Shown: piece after piece, positions 8,257 to 15,368 of the stretch | Layout: every line of letters starts with the position of its first letter | Position numbering within the stretch: the stretch's first letter is position 1 | Assembly: GCA_036525535.1 (NCBI GenBank) | Contig: DATDAH010000363.1 | Span: 1 to 42,835, forward strand | Direction: 5' to 3' | DNA length: 42,835 bases | Source: DATDAH01 sp036525535 | Lineage (GTDB): Bacteria; Actinomycetota; Acidimicrobiia; Acidimicrobiales; DATDAH01 | Translations under genes and position numbers: made by a program | The notes under the pieces: generated by a model | Seen by the model: only the letters and a program-made list of their open reading frames with translations | Databases searched by the model: none | What the model was told of the DNA's origin: nothing

Positions 8257-9432
8257 TCACGCAGACGCGAGCTCCTGGGAGGGATCCCACGCCAGCAGGT
8301 CCCCGAGGCGGGGATCGTTGGAGAAGACCTCGACGATGGGCTGGTCCAGCACACCGATCCGGGTCTGGAGCCGCTTCACCTCGAGCTCCTGGTTCCACAG
8401 GGCAAGGGTGACGACGACACCCGACTCGCCGGCGCGGGCCGTGCGACCGGAGCGGTGCAGGTAGGTCTTGTGGTCCATCGGCGGGTCGTAGTGGATGACC
8501 ACGTCGATGTCGTCGACGTGGATGCCCCGGGCCGCCACGTCGGTGGCGACCAGCACGTGGAGCTTCCCTTCGTCGAAGTCCTTGAGCGCCCGTTCCCGCA
8601 CCCGCTGTGGGAGGTCGCCGTGGATGGCGGCGGCGTCGACGCCTTCCCTCTCCAGGCTGCGTTCGAGGCGGTCGGCGGCTCGCTTGGTGTTGCAGAACAC
8701 CAGCGTGCGCTCGGTGCCCTTGGCGATGGCGGCCGTGACCCGGACCTTGTCCATGTCGTGCACGTGCAGGAAGCGGTGGTGCATCTCGTCCACGGTGACC
8801 TGGGCGTACTCGACCTCACAGATGGCGGGATCGGTGCACTGGCGCTTGATGACACCGTTGACCACACCGTCGAGGGTGGCCGAGAAGAGCATGGTCTGAT
8901 GCTCGTTGTCGATGCGACGCAGGATCCACTCGACCTGGGGCAGGAACCCCATGTCGGCCATGCGGTCGGCCTCGTCGAGGACGATGATCTCGATGTCGGC
9001 CACCGAGCACTCGTTGCGGTCGATCAGGTCGATGAGGCGGCCAGGGGTGGCCGCCACGACCTCGGCGCCCTGCTCCAGTTCCGCCACCTGCTTCTCCATG
9101 GGGGCGCCGCCGTAGATGGCCATGACCTTGACATTGCGCTCGATCGAGAGGGGCCTGAGCTCCTCGCAGACCTGAAGGGCCAGCTCCCGCGTGGGGACCA
9201 GCACCAGGGCCCGGGGCCGTCGGGGCTCGGCGGTGGTCACCCGGCCGAGAATGGGCAGGCCGAAGGCCAGGGTCTTGCCGGAGCCGGTCTTGGCCTTGCC
9301 ACACACGTCCCGGCCCTCGAGGGCGGGCGGGATGGCGAGTTGCTGGATCGGGAAGGGCTCGGTGATGCCGCGGGATGCAAGGGCCTCGACCAGGTCGGGG
9401 GCCACGCCGAGCGACTCGAACGTGGAGCTCAT
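8257..9432 (-). CDS. DEAD-box RNA helicase (RhlE-like)
   Basis: The 391-aa protein carries the full helicase set in order: Q-motif region (PFPIQQLAIP), Walker A AKTGSGKT, PTRELA, TPGRL, Walker B DEAD, SAT, ATDVAARGIHV and the arginine-finger motif HRSGRTARA. It is an ATP-dependent RNA unwinding enzyme of the ribosome-assembly/mRNA-decay type. ATG 9432 begins the conserved FESLGV N-terminus; earlier in-frame codons give random-looking sequence. Length is near the two-domain core with a short tail, so it lacks the long basic extension of CsdA/DeaD. The 160 bases upstream hold no recognised feature. Confidence 0.92.
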   Translation of the reverse strand: MSSTFESLGVAPDLVEALASRGITEPFPIQQLAIPPALEGRDVCGKAKTGSGKTLAFGLPILGRVTTAEPRRPRALVLVPTRELALQVCEELRPLSIERNVKVMAIYGGAPMEKQVAELEQGAEVVAATPGRLIDLIDRNECSVADIEIIVLDEADRMADMGFLPQVEWILRRIDNEHQTMLFSATLDGVVNGVIKRQCTDPAICEVEYAQVTVDEMHHRFLHVHDMDKVRVTAAIAKGTERTLVFCNTKRAADRLERSLEREGVDAAAIHGDLPQRVRERALKDFDEGKLHVLVATDVAARGIHVDDIDVVIHYDPPMDHKTYLHRSGRTARAGESGVVVTLALWNQELEVKRLQTRIGVLDQPIVEVFSNDPRLGDLLAWDPSQELASA

Positions 9433-9595
9433 CGGGTTGTCTTTCTTGTCGTGTGTCCTGGGTGGGCCGCCCTCGGCGAACAACAGGACAGAGGACAACC
9501 CGGGAGGGTCCATCCGGCGCCAGGAGGTTGCGTGGCGGGGATGCAGACCCTTCGACCACCAAGTGTACCGAGATGAGCGCCGAACGAGAGGACGG

Positions 9596-9952
9596 TCAGG
9601 CGGCCCAGTCGGGATCCGGGGCATGGCGATAGCGCCGCCAGACCGCGAACAGGCCCACACCGATCACGATCTCGAAGACGATGGCGGCGCCCCGGACCGC
9701 CCCCGGCTCCTCCAGCCGAGCATCGCCGAACGTGCACACCTGGCCCGGGGGCCAGGCCTGCCACGACGAATCGCCGTAGACGGAGTCGAGGCCGGGCACG
9801 GGGCAGCTCAGGTCATCTGCGGTGATGGCCTCCCAACCGATGATGGTCACCAGGGCGACCCCGACGAGAACCCAGAGCACGGCCAGGACGCCGACGAGGT
9901 ACGCGCCGATCCGCCGTCGGGCCCCGTCGACCTCGGGGCGGGCCTCGGCCAC
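9596..9952 (-). CDS. Two-helix membrane protein, function unknown
   Basis: Starting at GTG 9952, three bases after the glutathione peroxidase stop, the product is 118 aa with hydrophobic helices at about residues 16-40 and 85-105. The segment between them is presumably outside and contains two Cys (DLSCPVPG and GQVCTFG), possibly a disulfide. The C-terminus is short and basic. The upstream reading into the peroxidase gene is spurious. No family recognised; it forms the end of a three-gene minus-strand run with the peroxidase and the alkyltransferase-like gene. Confidence 0.6.
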   Translation of the reverse strand: MAEARPEVDGARRRIGAYLVGVLAVLWVLVGVALVTIIGWEAITADDLSCPVPGLDSVYGDSSWQAWPPGQVCTFGDARLEEPGAVRGAAIVFEIVIGVGLFAVWRRYRHAPDPDWAA

Positions 9953-9954
9953 GC

Positions 9955-10443
9955 TCAGTCCGGGAGGTCGGCCTCGATGGCGGCGACGAGCTCGGGGGCC
10001 TCGGGCTCCACACCCGGGCGGAAGCGCTGGATGCTCGTCCCCCCGGGCGCCACCAGGAACTTCTCGAAGTTCCACTGGATGTCGCCTGCCTCGCCCTCGG
10101 CGTCGGCCACCTGCGTCAGCTCGTCGTAGAGCGGGTGCCGCTCGTCACCGTTCACCTCGATCTTCTCGAACAGGGGAAAGGACACGCCGTAGTTCATCGA
10201 GCAGAACTCGGCGATCTCGTCGGCGCGGCCCGGCTCCTGGCCGAGGAACTGGTTGCACGGGAAGCCGAGGACGGTGAAGCCCCGCTCGCCGTAGGTGTCC
10301 TGCAGCTTCTGCAACCCCTCGTACTGGGGCGTGAGGCCGCACTTGGAGGCCACGTTCACCAGCAGTGCCACCTTGTCCGAGTAGTCGGAGAGGTCGGCGT
10401 CGCTGCCGTCGAGCGAGTGGATCGGGTGGTCGTAGATGGCCAT
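9955..10443 (-). CDS. Glutathione peroxidase-family thiol peroxidase
   Basis: A 162-aa peroxidase with the redox-active cysteine in NVASKCGLT (Cys in place of selenocysteine), the partner Gln in GFPCNQF and Trp in WNFEKFL. The Cys of GFPCNQF region is the usual position of a second, resolving-type residue in bacterial thioredoxin-dependent members. Since actinobacteria normally lack glutathione, reduction by thioredoxin is more likely than by glutathione. ATG 10443 shares its A with the stop of the alkyltransferase-like gene, so the two are coupled and may share a stress or DNA/lipid-damage context. Confidence 0.9.
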   Translation of the reverse strand: MAIYDHPIHSLDGSDADLSDYSDKVALLVNVASKCGLTPQYEGLQKLQDTYGERGFTVLGFPCNQFLGQEPGRADEIAEFCSMNYGVSFPLFEKIEVNGDERHPLYDELTQVADAEGEAGDIQWNFEKFLVAPGGTSIQRFRPGVEPEAPELVAAIEADLPD

Positions 10444-10709
10444 CAACGCAGTATTACGCGTCCGTCCTCGACCCGGACACCCTCGGCCCGCAGTCGGCGG
10501 GCGTGCTCTTCGGTGTGCTGGGGGACAAGTCGACCGGTGCTGGTGACCACGCGCCACCAGGGCTGGCCCTCGTGCGTCGCCAGGAACCGACCCACGGCGC
10601 GGGCGGCCCCCGGGTAGCCCGCCTCGGCCGCCACCTCCCCGTACGTGACCACATCGCCCACGCCGAGCCCGGCCAACACGCCCGCCACCGCCTCCTCGAA
10701 CGGCGTCAT
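10443..10709 (-). CDS. Alkyltransferase-like (MGMT-fold) DNA-binding protein
   Basis: Only the 88-aa C-terminal domain of O6-alkylguanine alkyltransferases is present, with VTYGEVAAEAGYPGAARAVGRFLA as helix-turn-helix and recognition helix and the arginine finger in RAVG. The alkyl-acceptor Cys of the PCHR motif is replaced: the sequence reads QPWWRVV, so it cannot dealkylate. Such ATL proteins bind O6-alkylguanine and hand the lesion to nucleotide excision repair. Most ATLs have PWHR; here His is also lost. The start at 10709 sits at a leaderless-promoter spacing from an upstream TAAGAA box. Confidence 0.87.
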   Translation of the reverse strand: MTPFEEAVAGVLAGLGVGDVVTYGEVAAEAGYPGAARAVGRFLATHEGQPWWRVVTSTGRLVPQHTEEHARRLRAEGVRVEDGRVILR

Positions 10710-10713
10710 CGCC

Positions 10714-10765
10714 CGTTCTTACCCGGGATGTGGCCCCCAGGCGGACCGGATCGCGGGTAAGAACG
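10714..10765. promoter_or_regulatory. Symmetric divergent promoter with 12-bp inverted repeats
   Basis: Bases 10714-10725 and 10754-10765 are perfect reverse complements (CGTTCTTACCCG / CGGGTAAGAACG). On each strand the arm contains TAAGAA placed exactly at -12 to -7 relative to the first base of the start codon (ATG 10709 minus, GTG 10770 plus). That is the geometry of a -10 box for leaderless transcripts in both directions. The -10 assignment is inference. Confidence 0.6.
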
Positions 10766-10769
10766 CGTC

Positions 10770-11558
10770 GTGCAACCGGTGGAGGAGATCGCCGAACGGG
10801 GCTACACGATCCTGGAGGGCGTGTTCGACGCCCACCGGGCCGAGGCGTTGGTGGCCGATCTCGAGCGGCTGGAGCGAGCGCTCGGCACCTTGCCGGCGGG
10901 CAACTCCTTCGAGGGCGACCGGACCCTCCGGGTCTACAACCTGTTGGCCCACGGCGCGCTCTGGGAGGAGCTGGCCGTCGACCCCGCGGTGCTCGCCGTC
11001 GTCGACGGCGTCCTGGATCCCGGCTGCCTGATGTCGTCGCTCTCGTCGATCCGGATCCTGCCCGACGAGACGGCACAGCCCATCCACGCCGATGACCAGC
11101 TGATCCCGCTCGACAAGCCCCACGCCCCGACCGTCTGCAACACGATGTGGGCGCTGACCGACTTCACCGAGGCCAACGGGGCCACCCGGATCATCCCGGG
11201 GTCCCACCTGCGGGACCACTCCCCCGAGTACGGCGCGCCCTATGACTCGATCGCGGCGGAGATGGGCCGGGGCAGCGTGCTCGTCTGGCACGGCAGCCTG
11301 TGGCACGGCGGCGGGGCCAACGCCACCGGCCAGGACCGCATCGGCATCGCCGCCAACTACTGCGCCGGGTTCATCCGCCAGCAGGAGAACCAGCAACTGG
11401 GCCTCGACGCCGAGCTCGTCCGCACCTTCCCGCCCCGACTCCGGGAACTGGTGGGCTACGGCATCTACCGGGGCCTCATCGGCCACATCGACAAGCGTTC
11501 TCCGGCCGAGGCCGTGCTCGGCGGGGCGGCTGACCCGATGCTCTGGGACGGCGCCTGA
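10770..11558 (+). CDS. Phytanoyl-CoA dioxygenase (PhyH) family oxygenase
   Basis: A 262-aa Fe(II)/2-oxoglutarate-dependent oxygenase. The iron triad is visible as HxD in QPIHADDQ (near residues 107-110) and the distal His in WHGSLWHGGG, with the 2OG-binding Arg expected just after (GQDRIG). TRIIPGSHLRDH is the typical PhyH strand. Substrate is unknown; related proteins hydroxylate lipids, ectoine or secondary metabolites. GTG 10770 follows a leaderless-type promoter and the gene ends 2 bases before the beta-lactamase-family gene, suggesting a shared transcript. Confidence 0.85.
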   Translation: MQPVEEIAERGYTILEGVFDAHRAEALVADLERLERALGTLPAGNSFEGDRTLRVYNLLAHGALWEELAVDPAVLAVVDGVLDPGCLMSSLSSIRILPDETAQPIHADDQLIPLDKPHAPTVCNTMWALTDFTEANGATRIIPGSHLRDHSPEYGAPYDSIAAEMGRGSVLVWHGSLWHGGGANATGQDRIGIAANYCAGFIRQQENQQLGLDAELVRTFPPRLRELVGYGIYRGLIGHIDKRSPAEAVLGGAADPMLWDGA

Positions 11559-11560
11559 CC

Positions 11561-12397
11561 TTGCCCGACCCGGCTGCGGCGATCGGCGACCTGGTCGCGG
11601 GATGGGGCGCCGAGCACGTGACGGTCGCCCTGCGCCTCCCTGACCGCCAACGCCTCGTCGTCGGCCCCCCGGAACACGTCTACGCCCTGGCCTCGGTGAC
11701 CAAGCTGTTCACCGCGGTCGTGACCCTCGTCGCCGTCGAGGAGGGGGCGCTCGCGCTCGCCGACGCGGCCGGGCCGAAGGGCTCGACCATCGAGCACCTG
11801 CTGGCCCACACCTCGGGCCTCGGCTTCGACGGCTCCGAGCCCCGCACCAGGCCCGGCAGGCGCCGGATCTACTCGAACGCGGGCTACGAGGTCCTCGCCG
11901 AGGCCATCACCGTGGCGACCGGCATCGACTTCGCGACGTACGCGGCCGAGGCCGTCCTCCAGCCGCTGGGATTGCAGAGCACGGTCATCGCGGGGTCGCC
12001 CGCGGCGGGCTGGCAGGCCCCGGCGACCGATGTGTTGGCGCTGCTCGACCAGATCCGGCGGCCCACGATCCTGGCCCCCGAGACACTGGCCAGGGCCACG
12101 TCGGTCGCGTTCCCCGGCCGGGCCGGTGTCCTGCCGGGCATCGGTCGGTTCGATCCGCTCGACTGGGGCCTCGGCTTCGAGGTGCGCGACGGCAAGTCAC
12201 CCCACTGGACCGGGACCGCGAACAGCCCCCGCACCGTGGGTCATTTCGGTGGCCGCGGGACCTTCGCCTGGGACGACCCCGACGCCGAGATCTCCTGCGT
12301 GGCCCTCACCGACCGGGAATTCGGGGACTGGGCGCTTCAGGCGTGGCCCGTACTGTCCGATCTCGTGCTCACGAACGGTGCCCGCCGACCGACCTAA
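11561..12397 (+). CDS. Serine beta-lactamase-family protein
   Basis: A 278-aa class C/PBP-like serine hydrolase with SVTK (SxxK nucleophile, about residues 45-48), YSN (YxN) and HFGGRG near the C-terminus in place of KTG. LLAHTSGLGF is the conserved turn of the family. No signal peptide is seen, so it is probably cytoplasmic and more likely an esterase or peptidase than an antibiotic-resistance enzyme. It uses a TTG start directly after the PhyH gene stop; no other start is near. Confidence 0.82.
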   Translation: MPDPAAAIGDLVAGWGAEHVTVALRLPDRQRLVVGPPEHVYALASVTKLFTAVVTLVAVEEGALALADAAGPKGSTIEHLLAHTSGLGFDGSEPRTRPGRRRIYSNAGYEVLAEAITVATGIDFATYAAEAVLQPLGLQSTVIAGSPAAGWQAPATDVLALLDQIRRPTILAPETLARATSVAFPGRAGVLPGIGRFDPLDWGLGFEVRDGKSPHWTGTANSPRTVGHFGGRGTFAWDDPDAEISCVALTDREFGDWALQAWPVLSDLVLTNGARRPT

Positions 12398-12431
12398 GGG
12401 TTGTGCCGGCCGCTGTCCTCACTGTCGTCTC

Positions 12432-13412
12432 GTGAGTGCCCTGGCCAAGGCCCGCGCCCGTCAGGCCCTGGCCGACGCCGGGTTGCCCTCCGAGGGCACC
12501 CTCGAGCCACTGCGATCGGTGACCAACGAGGTCTGGCTGTCCGACGAGTACCTGATACGGCTCAACCGCCGTCAGGACGGACGGCTCCAGAAGGAGCTGG
12601 CGATCGGTGGCCTCCTCCCGCCCGCGCTCAGCTACCCCGAGGTCGTGGCCTACGGCGGCGAGCCCGGCGGAGACTGGCTGATCGTGCGTCGCCCCCGCGG
12701 CCGGGTCCTCAGCCAAGCCTGGCCCCACCTGGCCGCGCCGCAGCGCAACCTCGCCATCCAGCACCTGGGTCACCTGCTGCAGACCGTCCACAGCCTCCCG
12801 GCCCCGGCCGAGCTGCCCGAGATCGACGACCCGCCCCTCCTGGTCAGCGTGGACCTGGAGTCACCCACCGCCGGCCTGGTCGAGGCCATCAACCGCCTGG
12901 CCCCGCAGCCCAACATCGACGCGGGGTTCATGGAGGAGACGCTCGGCCTGGTCCGGGACCTGACCCTCTCCCTGGAGCCGTTCCGGGCGACGACCATGGT
13001 CCACGGCGACGTCCACTTCGAGAACATCCTCTGGGACGGCGCGCGGGCCCACACGCTGCTCGACTGGAAGTGGGCCAGGCCCGCTCCCCCCGACGTCGAC
13101 CTCGACGTCCTGCTCCGCTTCTGCGCCCATCCCTACGCCTATGTGGCCGACGCCCACCGCCACCACGCCACCCCGGACGAGTACGAAGGCGTCCCCTGGC
13201 AGCTGGCGGACGCATATCCGGACCTCTTCGCCCACCATCGCCAGTTCGACCGGATGCGCGTCTTCTCCATCGCCTACGACGTTCGCGAGCTCCTGCACTA
13301 CCCCCCGCCGGTGCCCGTCGACCGCCTTCCGGACCACCACGCCTATCGCCGACTGCGGGCCGTCCTGAGTGGCGACAGCTACCTCGACGCGCTGGCCGGC
13401 GCCCCCGTCTGA
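12432..13412 (+). CDS. Aminoglycoside phosphotransferase-like kinase, copy 1
   Basis: 326 aa from GTG 12432. The kinase fold of the APH/choline kinase type shows the catalytic loop HGDVHFENILWDG and the metal-binding DWKWARPAPPDVDLDVLLRF. The N-lobe has SVTNEVWLSDEYLIRLNRR in place of the usual nucleotide-binding loop. It is a clear paralog of the next gene (same catalytic loop, same ending architecture SIAYDVRELL). Small-molecule kinase substrate unknown. The long upstream open frame is shadow of the beta-lactamase gene. Confidence 0.85.
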   Translation: MSALAKARARQALADAGLPSEGTLEPLRSVTNEVWLSDEYLIRLNRRQDGRLQKELAIGGLLPPALSYPEVVAYGGEPGGDWLIVRRPRGRVLSQAWPHLAAPQRNLAIQHLGHLLQTVHSLPAPAELPEIDDPPLLVSVDLESPTAGLVEAINRLAPQPNIDAGFMEETLGLVRDLTLSLEPFRATTMVHGDVHFENILWDGARAHTLLDWKWARPAPPDVDLDVLLRFCAHPYAYVADAHRHHATPDEYEGVPWQLADAYPDLFAHHRQFDRMRVFSIAYDVRELLHYPPPVPVDRLPDHHAYRRLRAVLSGDSYLDALAGAPV

Positions 13413-13492
13413 CCACCCTCGGTGACCCTGCCGGTCACCCGTAGGTCAGGAGGCCCATGTCCGCCGACTCATTTGGCGACAGAGCAGTAAAG

Positions 13493-13515
13493 AAGCGGCC
13501 TCCAACGGCCGTTTT
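13493..13515 (+). terminator. Putative intrinsic terminator
   Basis: AAGCGGCC (13493-13500) pairs with GGCCGTTTT (13507-13515) around a six-base loop, an 8-bp stem with one G-U pair running into four T residues. It lies 80 bases after the first phosphotransferase stop and before the chosen start of the second. The T-run is short, so strength is uncertain. Confidence 0.55.
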
Positions 13516-13546
13516 CAGGGACATGACCGGAGGGGAGCGCGGCGCA

Positions 13547-14578
13547 ATGGCCATGGCCAGGGCCCGCCATGCCCTGGCGAAGGCCGGGCTCGACCCGTCG
13601 GTCGAGCTGCACCCCCTCTCCAGCGTGACCAACGAGGTCTGGCTGGCGGACAAGCACATCGTGCGGGTCAACCGCCACCCGGTCCCCCGCCTCTGGCGCG
13701 AGGCCACCCTGGCCACGATGCTCATGTCCGCGGGCGTGGGCTGCCCGCCGATCGTGGCGTACGGCGGGATCGTCGGCGCCGACTGGATGATCACCGAGAA
13801 GTTGCCCGGACAGGTCCTCAGCCGGTGCTGGCCCGCCATGGCGCTGAGCGATCGGCGCACGGCCATCCGCCAGCTGGCGGAGCGCCTCCAGCAGCTGCAC
13901 GCCTATGAGCTCCGTGAGCCCCTGCCCGAGGTCGCCACCCCGCAGCTGCTGGCCTCCAGCGCCGGGCCGGGTTCGGTGGATCGCCTCATGGGCGGCCTCG
14001 ACGCCGCCCAGGACCTCGAGCACGTCGACCCCGTCCTCATCCTGCGGACGAAGACGATGGTGCGCGAGAGCCTCGCCACTCTCGACCTGGTGCCCGCCAC
14101 GACCCTGATCCACGGCGACATCCACTTCGAGAACATCCTCTGGGACGGTGAGCGGATCACCGGCCTCCTCGACTTCGAGTGGGCCCGGACCGCGGCGTCG
14201 GACCTCGAGCTCGACGTGCTCCTGCGCTTCTGCGCCTTCCCGTTCCTGCATGTGGCCGAGGACTATGAGCGGGTCACCCTGCCCGAGGACTATGCCCCGG
14301 TCCCCGGCTGGTTGGCTCGGGACTACCCCGAGCTCTTCGCCCATCCCCACCTGAAGGACCGCCTCCGGGTGTACTCGATCGCCTACGACCTGCGCGAGCT
14401 CCTGATGGACCCGCCCGACCGACCCGTCGAGCAGCTGTCCCACCTCCACCCGTACCACCGCTTGGCGGACACGGTGGACGGCCGGGGCCACATCGAGCTA
14501 CTGGAGCTCGACGTCACCGACGACGGCGTCACCGTCGCCCCCCTCGAGCCCGTCGTCGTCGACCTCGTCAGCGCCTGA
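13547..14578 (+). CDS. Aminoglycoside phosphotransferase-like kinase, copy 2
   Basis: 343 aa from ATG 13547, chosen because GGAGGGGAG precedes it by about nine bases, its N-terminus (MAMARARHALAKAGL) aligns with copy 1, and a terminator-like hairpin lies just upstream; an ATG at 13457 preceded by AGGAGG is the alternative. The catalytic loop is HGDIHFENILWDG and the metal loop DFEWARTAASDLELDVLLRF. The C-terminus runs about 40 residues past the end of copy 1 in acidic, Val-rich sequence that overlaps the convergent lgt gene by 81 bp. Confidence 0.85.
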   Translation: MAMARARHALAKAGLDPSVELHPLSSVTNEVWLADKHIVRVNRHPVPRLWREATLATMLMSAGVGCPPIVAYGGIVGADWMITEKLPGQVLSRCWPAMALSDRRTAIRQLAERLQQLHAYELREPLPEVATPQLLASSAGPGSVDRLMGGLDAAQDLEHVDPVLILRTKTMVRESLATLDLVPATTLIHGDIHFENILWDGERITGLLDFEWARTAASDLELDVLLRFCAFPFLHVAEDYERVTLPEDYAPVPGWLARDYPELFAHPHLKDRLRVYSIAYDLRELLMDPPDRPVEQLSHLHPYHRLADTVDGRGHIELLELDVTDDGVTVAPLEPVVVDLVSA

Positions 14579-15355
14579 GGGCCAGAGCAACCACGTCAGG
14601 CCCCCGACGACGAGCAGCGCGCTGACCCAGAGGTTGACCCGGATCCCCAGGATCAGGCTGGCCTCGTCGGCGCGCAGGGCCTCGACCCAGAAGCGGCCCA
14701 GGCCGTAGCCGAGGACGTAGACGGCGAACAGGCGGCCTCTACGGACGACGCCCCGGCGGTCCAGCCAGATCAGGAGAGCCATCAGGGCGAGGTTCCAAAG
14801 CGCCTCGTAGAGGAACGTCGGGTGGAACGTCGTGGCGGTTGCGTAGCGGGCCGGTCGGTACTGGGCATCGATCTCCAGGCCCCACGGCAGGCTGGTCGGC
14901 CGTCCGAAGACCTCCTGGTTGAACCAGTTCCCGAGCCTTCCGATGGCCTGGGCCAGCGGGATGGCCGGCGCTAGGGCGTCGGCCGCCAGGCCCAGCGGCA
15001 GGCCCCGCCGCTTGGCCACCCAGACCCCGACCAGGGTCCCCAGCAGGATCCCGCCCGGCACCCCGAGTCCGCCCTTCCACACCGCAAAGGCCGACCACCA
15101 GTCGCCCTCGAAGCGCCTCCAGTCGGTGATGACGTGGTACAGGCGAGCTCCGATCAGCCCCGCGGGGACGGCCCAGAGGGCGATGGCTGAGACCTCGTCG
15201 GGGTCGAGGCCCTTGGCGACGAACCGGCGCCGCCCCATTTCGACCGCCGCGAGCACGCCCAGGGCGATCATCAGCCCGTAGGCCCGCAGCGACATTGGGC
15301 CGATCTCGAGGGCCTTGGACCCGGGGCTCGGTATCGACGCGAGGAGGACGAGCAC
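14498..15355 (-). CDS. lgt: Prolipoprotein diacylglyceryl transferase
   Basis: This 285-aa polytopic membrane enzyme transfers diacylglycerol from phosphatidylglycerol to the lipobox Cys of preprolipoproteins. The Lgt signature is intact: AIGRLGNWFNQEVFGRPTSLPWG, along with GARLYHVITDW and the GGLGVPGGI loop. About seven hydrophobic helices are visible. GTG 15355 is chosen since it starts 13 bases after the acyl-CoA dehydrogenase stop; an upstream ATG would overlap. Its acidic C-terminal tail is antisense to the end of the phosphotransferase gene. Confidence 0.92.
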   Translation of the reverse strand: MLVLLASIPSPGSKALEIGPMSLRAYGLMIALGVLAAVEMGRRRFVAKGLDPDEVSAIALWAVPAGLIGARLYHVITDWRRFEGDWWSAFAVWKGGLGVPGGILLGTLVGVWVAKRRGLPLGLAADALAPAIPLAQAIGRLGNWFNQEVFGRPTSLPWGLEIDAQYRPARYATATTFHPTFLYEALWNLALMALLIWLDRRGVVRRGRLFAVYVLGYGLGRFWVEALRADEASLILGIRVNLWVSALLVVGGLTWLLWPSGADEVDDDGLEGGDGDAVVGDVELQ

Positions 15356-15368
15356 GGTGCCGGACGGC

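Noticed and set aside
11561..12397. Beta-lactamase-family gene as an antibiotic-resistance determinant
   Set aside because: It has the SxxK and YxN motifs but HxG in place of KTG and no signal peptide, which fits the broader esterase/peptidase relatives better.
12432..14578. Tandem phosphotransferases as aminoglycoside-resistance genes
   Set aside because: Only the general kinase fold matches; no mobile element is near and base composition equals the surroundings.
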